From contig JABFSV010000061.1 of assembly GCA_013140405.1 (NCBI GenBank), positions 1-10,957 on the forward strand: a DNA stretch of 10,957 bases, in the 5' to 3' direction. Every line of letters begins with the position of its first letter. Position 1 is the stretch's first letter. The notes beneath the pieces were generated by a model. It was not told where the DNA came from. It saw only the letters and a list, made by a program, of their open reading frames with translations, and ran no database searches. Made by a program: the position numbers and the translations under genes. This stretch comes from Methyloglobulus sp. GTDB lineage: Bacteria > Pseudomonadota > Gammaproteobacteria > Methylococcales > Methylomonadaceae. This document shows positions 6,463 to 10,957 of the stretch, piece after piece.

Positions 6463-6814
6463 GTTAAAATCTCCTCGGGTTTATTAAGCCCGGTTTGTTT
6501 TATAAAAATAACGATAAGTGCCTATCACTGTGTCCTTTTGCAGTGAATCGGCGTGGTTTTGCGGGTGAAACTGTTTGTATCAGCATGTCGTTCCACCTGC
6601 GGGTTTTGCCGTGGCTTCCTGAACCGAAGCCTTGGCGAAGCGGACTCCTGCCGCTTGTTCGGTACTCACGGCGACTTGCCTTAGTTTGGGTAGGCCGCCG
6701 TGAGGTTTGTTTTCTTTACTCCAAATGAATTTGTGCCATGCCTTGTTTGGCAACTTAGCTAAGGCTTTAAGCACAAACACGGTTATTCCAACCAATGGCT
6801 TGCACCGCACCAAA
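6463..6814. other. 352-base hairpin-rich stretch with a doubtful 77-codon frame
   Basis: No confident gene is present. A minus-strand frame at 6580-6813 reads from TTG/GTG as MVRCKPLVGITVFVLKALAKLPNKAWHK..., ending SVQEATAKPAGGTTC. It has no ribosome site or signal peptide and starts right after the stop of the EexN-like gene. The stretch is dense in inverted repeats: CTCACGGCG/CGCCGTGAG (6665-6673/6696-6704) with an inner GCCT/AGGC, AAGCGG/CCGCTT (6638-6643/6651-6656), GGCTTC/GAAGCC (6613-6618/6626-6631), and CACTG/CAGTG (6526-6530/6541-6545). This fits a dispersed repeat, a structured RNA, or a termination zone better than a protein gene. Just before the 214-residue gene a CGGG/CCCG hairpin (6476-6492) abuts the ribosome site. 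Confidence 0.45.
6665..6704. repeat. 9-bp inverted repeat with inner 4-bp stem
   Basis: CTCACGGCG (6665-6673) and CGCCGTGAG (6696-6704) are perfect reverse complements. Inside, GCCT (6678-6681) pairs with AGGC (6692-6695), leaving a 4-base bulge and a 10-base loop. No T-run follows on either strand, so a plain intrinsic terminator is unlikely. Confidence 0.5.
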
Positions 6815-7129
6815 TCAAGAATTCGGGCCTTTATGCATTATCTCCAGCGCATGCAGCGAATTGATGCAGTTTTCCGTTTTTTGCAAGGATGGATTGTCAA
6901 AACAAACTTGATTGTCCGCTAAGGCCGCTTTGGGGTTGGCCATATACCAGGCAAGCGTTTTAGTTTCGGGAACATTAGCTTGTTGCTTGTACTGTAGCAC
7001 GACCACGGCCGCCGTCATGATGATGCCTACACTAACAAGCGTCGGCAGATTAGAAGGCAACCAGTCCAGCTTAATGACGGGGCCCAGCTTATCTGTTTTC
7101 GGAATGGATAAGAGATTGTTTATTTTCAT
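6815..7129 (-). CDS. EexN-like protein with a single membrane anchor
   Basis: The product has 104 residues. GGAG at 7138-7141 sits 8 bases before the ATG. Residues about 30-47 (TLVSVGIIMTAAVVVLQY) form one membrane helix, with the C-terminal half in the periplasm by the usual topology. The periplasmic part carries the pattern seen in EexN-family proteins: TLAWYMANP (58-66), then Cys76, NPSL (79-82) and CINSLHA with Cys88. Known EexN members are lipoproteins linked to conjugative entry exclusion. This one has no lipobox and no conjugation genes near it, so only the domain resemblance is claimed, not that role. Two cysteines could form one disulfide. Confidence 0.65.
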   Translation of the reverse strand: MKINNLLSIPKTDKLGPVIKLDWLPSNLPTLVSVGIIMTAAVVVLQYKQQANVPETKTLAWYMANPKAALADNQVCFDNPSLQKTENCINSLHALEIMHKGPNS

Positions 7130-7231
7130 GTCAGTAACTCCAAGTTAATTGTTAATTTCAGTCCGCAGGGTAGGGGAACTTACGAACCCCAACAAATACA
7201 TTGGCTTAAATTGTTGAGGTTCGCCTCTTTT

Positions 7232-7255
7232 ATAACCTTTTGCTATAAGGGTTAT
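7232..7255. promoter_or_regulatory. hairpin in the region upstream of the EexN-like gene
   Basis: ATAACCTT and AAGGGTTAT pair over about nine positions with one G-T pair, around a short loop. It sits about 103 bases before the ATG at 7129. It may be an operator or leader element. Nearby GAGG-TTCG-CCTC (7217-7228) is a minimal UUCG-type hairpin. Neither has a clear T-run in the direction of transcription. Confidence 0.28.
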
Positions 7256-7394
7256 CAGGTACACCCCTGCCTGCCGGAGTTCAAATTTGGACGGTACACA
7301 TTGTGCGCCGCCCTTAAGCCAATTCGTTTACGAAACCTGCCAAGTGACGCGTAGGTCCCTTGCAATTTTTTCCGCATTTTTGCTGTCATTTCGG

Positions 7395-8309
7395 TTAGTG
7401 TTCAATCTGGCTGTCGGACTGCCTGTTTTTTAAAAATTCCAACGCCATCTTCTCCCCGCCTCTAGTCGCCTTTTGCAACAAGGCAACGTCCTGGGATAGT
7501 GTGCTTTGGTCGGTTGTGCTGCCTGCATCGAGACCGGCTTTAGGCAGATTATTGAGTTCGGCGATGAGGGCAGGATCGGCGCTTTGGGCAATGCTGGCGG
7601 CGGCTTGTTCGCGCACATTGGGGTCGTCGTCGGTTAGGGCTTGGCGCAGTGCGTCTTTTACGTCGGGATCATCCGTTTTCCCCGACAAGCCCAGGTTGTA
7701 GAGCGCGGTCGCCCGTTCCTCCGGGTTTTTTGAGGCGGTTTGTTTTAGCGTTTCCTCAAACTGGTCGCGGTCGCGTTCGGCAATATTCGGGTGTTTAGAT
7801 TTTTGCTGTGCGGGTTTTGTCAATTGGGCTGGCATGGCCCCGTCTTTTGGGGAATCGGTGCGGGATATGGCGGATGGGGCGGACAATATCCACAGTTCCG
7901 CCGCTTGTGCTTGTGCGCCAGGGTTTAACGCCTGGGTTGCCTTGGCGAGTTTTTCCGGCATTTTGGCAGCCAGATTAGAACCCGGCCCCAACAGGCATTC
8001 GACGACCGTTTTAACGCTTGCTTCCGCGCACGTTACCGTTATGGGATTCGACGGCAAGGCGGAATAATGGATTTTTACCCCGGTCTTGGCGGTGAGTTGC
8101 TTAAGGATTTGCGCCAACGGCGCTTGCTTTGCTTCCAGGCGGATGGCGCTGGGCGCTTGTTTGGATAGGGTGATCCTAATGCTGGACGGAAGGCTTGGTC
8201 TTAAGCTTGGGCTTGCTTGTCCAGCGCTGGCGGATAGAGCCGGTGTACACAGCGCAAGGCTGGCAAAAAATAGCGGTAAAGCTAAAACTGAGGCGTGAGG
8301 AATGCCCAT
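7395..8309 (-). CDS. secreted protein with STN/secretin-N-like domain and HEAT-like repeats
   Basis: The product has 304 residues. The ATG at 8309 was chosen over an in-frame TTG at 8324 because GGAG lies 9 bases before it and falls inside the longer frame. A signal peptide (MGIPHASVLALPLFFASLALCTPALSASA) exports it. Residues about 44-146 resemble the STN/secretin N0-type fold: IRLEAKQAPLAQILKQLTAKTGVKIHYS, then PITVTCAEASVKTVVECLLG and AAELWILSA. After a Pro/Lys linker, residues about 197-255 form two HEAT/PBS-lyase-type repeats: EERATALYNLGLSG...VKDALRQAL and DDPNVREQAAASIAQS...LIAELNNL. STN domains serve in secretins and TonB receptors, and HEAT repeats bind partners, so a periplasmic adaptor or scaffold is plausible. 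No secretin or TonB gene is visible nearby. Cys94 and Cys105 may pair. Transcription probably starts from the promoter near 8472-8500. Confidence 0.78.
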   Translation of the reverse strand: MGIPHASVLALPLFFASLALCTPALSASAGQASPSLRPSLPSSIRITLSKQAPSAIRLEAKQAPLAQILKQLTAKTGVKIHYSALPSNPITVTCAEASVKTVVECLLGPGSNLAAKMPEKLAKATQALNPGAQAQAAELWILSAPSAISRTDSPKDGAMPAQLTKPAQQKSKHPNIAERDRDQFEETLKQTASKNPEERATALYNLGLSGKTDDPDVKDALRQALTDDDPNVREQAAASIAQSADPALIAELNNLPKAGLDAGSTTDQSTLSQDVALLQKATRGGEKMALEFLKNRQSDSQIEH

Positions 8310-8358
8310 TATTAATCGCTCCAATAAGTTATCGGTTTCTGTTAAAAACTTAACTTTT

Positions 8359-8471
8359 GTCAGCTTTTTTTGGGCTGACTGGTAACGGGGCTAAGGCCCT
8401 CTATTAATAATCTTCCTCTCACTACAGGGATCGGACACCAAATTGATTGGCCCGACCGTCTGTGGGGTCGG
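8359..8471 (-). promoter_or_regulatory. structured leader upstream of the STN-HEAT gene
   Basis: Read on the minus strand, four hairpins lie between the promoter candidate and the gene. They are CCGACC/GGTCGG (8471-8466/8457-8452), CCAA/TTGG (8450-8447/8441-8438), GGGC/GCCC (8399-8396/8391-8388) and GTCAGC/GCTGAC (8379-8374/8364-8359, with an A-rich loop). The GGTCGG arm can instead pair with CCGATCC (8434-8428, one bulged base), so two structures exclude each other. This is the layout of an attenuator or riboswitch-like leader. No known riboswitch consensus is recognised. Confidence 0.38.
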
Positions 8472-8500
8472 AGTAAACCACGGTTATATTCGTATGTCAA
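8472..8500 (-). promoter_or_regulatory. sigma70-type promoter candidate for the STN-HEAT gene
   Basis: On the minus strand a consensus -35 box TTGACA (8500-8495) is followed by a 17-base spacer and TTTACT (8477-8472) as a -10 box with four of six consensus bases. Initiation would fall near 8465, giving a leader of about 155 bases before the ATG at 8309. Confidence 0.5.
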
Positions 8501-8511
8501 ATTTATTTTCA

Positions 8512-8526
8512 TCTCTCTCTCTCTCT
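8512..8526. repeat. TC/GA dinucleotide microsatellite
   Basis: Seven consecutive TC units plus one T on the plus strand (GA on the minus) lie 12 bases upstream of the -35 candidate. Such tracts can change length by slippage and alter promoter geometry, but no phase-variation effect can be shown from one sequence. Confidence 0.7.
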
Positions 8527-9019
8527 TCTTGAAATGGATATTGTTTATTTTTTCAATAGCTTGCAATAGTTTCGCGTAAACACAGGCAACCACGTAAAAT
8601 CATTTCCCCGTTTATCCGAATCCATAAAACCCGCCTAGGTGTGTTGCAGCCTAGCTCCGCCTCCAAAAAATGCGGGCCAATGGCGGAATGAACCACCGAC
8701 CCGCAATAGAGGTGAGAGGAAGGATGCAAGCTTACGCGGTGAGGAACCAAGGAAATGTAAGCCCGCTTTGCCTGGTTTTGGGCGGGGGCTCTCTCAGTGC
8801 CGCCACAAGCACAGGCAATAAATATAAGGCAAATACCATGCCATGATATTTACCGATTTTAGGGCTATTTTGCGGTTGGCGGGAGGCTGCTAATTTCGCC
8901 GTTTTATTGAATTAAGTAATTGATACATAATAAATAGTTTGCAATTTATTTGTTTGCCCAATCTTTTCGATAATTTTAGGAAATACTGGTATTTGCGGGG
9001 GAAAATACGGTGATTTTCA

Positions 9020-9151
9020 AAAAGTGTGTGATATGACACACTTTTCAAAATTTTAGGCACTTCTGAAACCCGCGTGTGGCGCGGCTCCAGAGGTTGGGTG
9101 CGTGATATGACACAGTTTAATAAAAAAAGTGCGCCATATGACCCACTTTTT
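9020..9151. repeat. array of three related palindromic repeats
   Basis: Three copies of a motif close to GTGyGysATATGACmCA occur with cores (GATATG, GATATG, CATATG) starting at 9030, 9104 and 9135. Copy 1 (9020-9045) is a perfect 10-bp inverted repeat AAAAGTGTGT/ACACACTTTT. Copy 3 (9124-9151) has perfect 8-bp arms AAAAAGTG/CACTTTTT. Copy 2 (about 9098-9118) keeps only the centre. Core spacings are 74 and 31 bases, near whole helical turns (about 7 and 3). This fits a set of protein-binding sites: an operator array, iterons, or the multiple terminal repeats of an insertion-sequence end. No transposase gene is present in the window. Confidence 0.6.
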
Positions 9152-9192
9152 ATGTTAGTTATACTTGGGATCTATGGGGAAAAGCTAAAATC

Positions 9193-9211
9193 AACCGTAT
9201 CCTGTACGGTT
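9193..9211 (-). terminator. intrinsic terminator candidate after the TlpA-like gene
   Basis: A 7-bp perfect stem AACCGTA/TACGGTT closes a 5-base loop about 14 bases after the TAA at 9225-9227. On the minus strand it is followed by GATTTTAGC. T-rich sequence lies on both sides, so it may act in both directions. Confidence 0.55.
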
Positions 9212-9224
9212 TTAACCTTAAAAA

Positions 9225-9737
9225 TTACATCAAGCGGGCAACCTGCTGCGCCAACGCTTGACGGGTGAGTGCGCCGATGTGGCGGTATACGATTTTTCCG
9301 TTTTTATCGATGATAAACGTCGTGGGCGCAACGATAACGCCATAGGCATGGTTAAGTGTGTTATTTGCGATGACAATGGGGTAATTCACCCCATATTGCT
9401 TGGCAAACGTTTGTACACCCGCTTGAATTGACCGATCCATAGCCGCGCCGATCACAAGTAAACCCCGGTCGGCGTACTGATTTTGCAAGGCCACTAAATC
9501 CGGTGTTTCTTTTCGGCAAGGCGTGCACCAGGTTCCCCAAAAATTCAACACCACGACTTTGCCTTTATAGTCCTTTAGAGCGATGGTTTTCCCGTCCAAA
9601 TCGGTTAATTCGAAGTCTGGTGCGGGAACTACTGCAACATTGCTTTCGGCTACGGCAGGTTGTATTGCTGTAATTAAAAGCAAAACAAGCATCGTTAATA
9701 GACCTAATATTCCTGATAAAAAACGCTTGCTGTTCAT
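9225..9737 (-). CDS. TlpA-family periplasmic thioredoxin
   Basis: The product has 170 residues. The N-terminus (MNSKRFLSGILGLLTMLVLLLITAIQPAVA) is a signal peptide or anchor with a likely cut after AVA, placing the protein in the periplasm. The thioredoxin fold begins near residue 38 (PAPDFELTDLDGKTIALKDYKGKVVVLNFWGTWCTPC). Its redox pair is Cys71 and Cys74 (WCTPC), followed by RKETPDL and the cis-proline loop APTTFIID with Pro138, all typical of TlpA/ResA-type reductants. These proteins reduce disulfides for cytochrome c or copper-centre assembly; the exact client is unknown. The ATG overlaps the stop of the preceding gene (ATGA at 9734-9737), implying translational coupling with the beta-propeller lipoprotein, whose four cysteines make it a candidate partner. 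A terminator follows. Confidence 0.92.
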   Translation of the reverse strand: MNSKRFLSGILGLLTMLVLLLITAIQPAVAESNVAVVPAPDFELTDLDGKTIALKDYKGKVVVLNFWGTWCTPCRKETPDLVALQNQYADRGLLVIGAAMDRSIQAGVQTFAKQYGVNYPIVIANNTLNHAYGVIVAPTTFIIDKNGKIVYRHIGALTRQALAQQVARLM

Positions 9738-10957
9738 TCGTTTACCTTAATTTTTGTCAGACCTACCTTCATACCTTGTTCATCATGCCAGCCGACGATA
9801 ACCGAATCGTTTGTTTTTACCATACGCGGCCCCGGCCATTTATAACCGCCGCCGCTGGTTAGCGTATGCGCTGTCGTCCTGTGCTCGATACGTCCATCGG
9901 CAAAAACTCTCGCCAGTTTGATCATTTCACCCTTACTGCCGGAGCCTGTCCAAACCACTAAAGCCGAATGTGCGCTTTCCATTGCGATACCGCTAACGGT
10001 TGTGGCATTTTCCAATTCAACATCAATCGGGGCGGCAAAATGGCGGCCATTTTCTTCAGAAAACGCGGCGCGTACGATCATCATATTGTTTACCATCGTT
10101 GTCCAGGCAACCGCTACGGTATTTTGCTGCACAGCTATTACCGGGCCGCTAGAGGGGCAGCCGTCGAATACCCAGTTGTCGTTATGGATAGTCCGTGGTG
10201 CGCTAGGCTTGTCTTGTGTGATGTGGATAATTGCTGGATCCCTTACGTTGACAGGTTCCAGTCCACGGTATACCAAAAGGGCATCCTGTACATCCGTAGT
10301 CAAGGCGGGCGGGCAACATCCGCAAAACGTCTTAACGGCGGAAATCCTTTTAACCACGGTATTATCCGGTGATATACGGGCGATGTCTAAAGATGTAGTG
10401 GGTTCATTCTCGGCTGTGGCTTTTGGACTATCGGGCGGGATTGGCTGGCTAACCGGGACATCTATCCAGGCCGCAATCAACGAGCCGTCCTGGGAAGCCG
10501 TAAAGGCGGGGAGCATTTTGCCAGACGTTTCTTTTTCCTGGTTGACTTTAAGCGGTTTGCTCCAGCGATTATCGGACAGGTTGGCTGTTGATGTGTAAAT
10601 ATCCTGTACCTCGCCGCCTGCCTTATAAGGTTTGGATGCCATCCACATCGCAGACATGCTATCTTCGTTAATTGCCGCGATGTGGGCATCCGCTATATTG
10701 GGCATATCGGTAATTGTTTTAGCCGTTGTCCATTTCTCGCCTTCCAAAGATGAAATCTTCAGGTTGCTTTTGGCATGAGGCAAATTTTGCCACCAAGCCA
10801 CCGACAATCTCCCGTCAGGCAAGGCAACCAATCTTTGTCCTATGGCGGTATTGGGTACTGGGCTAATGATCGGGGCGGCAATAAACGGGGTTTGCGGGCC
10901 AAGCTTTAGCGCACGGGTGTTTTGCTCTGCACACCCGTGTGCCAAGATGATAAGGGC
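9734..10957 (-). CDS. sialidase/BNR-like beta-propeller lipoprotein, 5' end cut by the window edge
   Basis: The frame stays open to the right edge (ALIILAHGC...), so the TTG at 10945 is not the true start. The in-window part has 407 residues. The hydrophobic ALIIL followed by AHGC looks like the end of a lipoprotein signal with an imperfect lipobox. Numbering from the TTG codon, repeated beta-propeller blades appear (GRLSVAWWQ, DSMSAMWMA, GSLIAAWID, NTVAVAWTT, HSALVVWTG, SVIVGWHD). One degenerate Asp-box is SEENGRHF (296-303). A conserved Cys motif CGCCPPAL (208-215) pairs in sequence context with DGCPSSGP (261-268), seen in BNR-type proteins often labelled exo-alpha-sialidase. True sialidase activity is doubtful because the arginine triad is not evident. 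The 4-base overlap with the TlpA gene suggests thiol-disulfide chemistry on these cysteines. Confidence 0.82.
   Translation of the reverse strand, partial: ALIILAHGCAEQNTRALKLGPQTPFIAAPIISPVPNTAIGQRLVALPDGRLSVAWWQNLPHAKSNLKISSLEGEKWTTAKTITDMPNIADAHIAAINEDSMSAMWMASKPYKAGGEVQDIYTSTANLSDNRWSKPLKVNQEKETSGKMLPAFTASQDGSLIAAWIDVPVSQPIPPDSPKATAENEPTTSLDIARISPDNTVVKRISAVKTFCGCCPPALTTDVQDALLVYRGLEPVNVRDPAIIHITQDKPSAPRTIHNDNWVFDGCPSSGPVIAVQQNTVAVAWTTMVNNMMIVRAAFSEENGRHFAAPIDVELENATTVSGIAMESAHSALVVWTGSGSKGEMIKLARVFADGRIEHRTTAHTLTSGGGYKWPGPRMVKTNDSVIVGWHDEQGMKVGLTKIKVNE

Larger units (their letters stand above)
8310..9224. other. 915-base stretch with no confident gene
   Basis: From right to left it holds the TlpA-side terminator, a three-copy repeat array (9020-9151), an AT-rich segment (about 8890-9010), and a GC-richer segment (about 8630-8800). 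The GC-richer segment has an imperfect hairpin pairing AGCCCGC with GCGGGGGCT around 8759-8792. Then come a TC/GA microsatellite, a promoter candidate and a hairpin-rich leader. A 26-codon minus-strand frame at 8545-8625 (MDSDKRGNDFTWLPVFTRNY...) and a 50-codon frame starting after the GA tract (MKINLTYEYNRG...) could be small genes, but neither has more support than its start codon and a purine-rich run. I recognise no RNA family here. Confidence 0.5.

Noticed and set aside
8310..8324. TTG start five codons upstream for the STN-HEAT gene
   Set aside because: The GGAG that serves the ATG at 8309 lies within this extension, so the ATG is the better start.
8360..8593. 77-codon minus-strand frame in the leader of the STN-HEAT gene
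   Set aside because: Its internal ATG after the GA tract overlaps the promoter candidate, and the frame runs through several hairpins. Composition is not protein-like and no domain is seen.
9074..9268. 64-codon plus-strand frame across the repeat array
   Set aside because: It spans two of the repeats, a terminator hairpin and the end of the TlpA gene. There is no ribosome site and no recognised transposase motif.
9918..10598. 226-codon plus-strand open frame
   Set aside because: It lies wholly antisense to the beta-propeller gene, which has clear blade and Cys motifs. The plus frame has no recognisable domain or ribosome site.
1..10957. CRISPR array, tRNA or rRNA genes
   Set aside because: No regularly spaced direct repeats, no cloverleaf with a TTCRANY T-loop in context, and no rRNA-like sequence was seen on either strand.

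Overview
All recognisable genes in this window lie on the minus strand, so the text reads in transcription order from the right edge to the left. Gene content and composition point to a gammaproteobacterium. The small secreted Cys/His proteins and the Met/His-rich outer-membrane protein resemble families I associate with methanotrophs and methylotrophs (Methylococcales). That placement is inference: there is no rRNA, pMMO or other marker gene here to prove it. Almost every product carries a signal peptide, lipobox or membrane segment, so this is an envelope/periplasm gene region.

Right end (9225-10957): a sialidase/BNR-like beta-propeller lipoprotein, cut by the window edge, overlaps a TlpA-type thioredoxin by 4 bases (ATGA), so the two are probably translationally coupled. 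A hairpin terminator candidate follows. Next is a 915-base stretch without a confident gene. It holds an array of three related AT-rich repeats (9020-9151), a GA/CT microsatellite, and a promoter plus structured leader in front of the next gene. That gene (7395-8309) encodes a secreted protein with an STN/secretin-N-like domain followed by HEAT-like repeats.

Middle (4477-7129): a single-pass EexN-like protein is followed by a hairpin-rich stretch. Then come three small secreted proteins, two of them clear paralogues and the third a remote relative, all with four cysteines in comparable places. Two of the three are predicted to expose histidine as the first mature residue. A terminator and a short vestige of an outer-membrane-barrel 3' end lie between the two close paralogues.

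Left part (1-4255): a perfect 20-bp hairpin and a second 9-bp hairpin precede a 920-residue outer-membrane protein. It appears to be a fusion of a DUF3570-type beta barrel and a second 'transporter'-type barrel joined by a His-rich linker, with further Met- and His-rich stretches. It is followed by a four-helix membrane protein, a divergent FKBP-type lipoprotein, and the first 18 codons of another exported or membrane protein.

Taken together the genes suggest periplasmic/outer-membrane handling of metal (copper is the likeliest, from Met/His content and N-terminal His) or redox folding: thioredoxin, Cys-rich exported proteins and a prolyl isomerase. This link is inferred from residue composition and neighbourhood, not shown. 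Several starts were set on an ATG with a GGAG-type ribosome site in preference to longer TTG-initiated frames.
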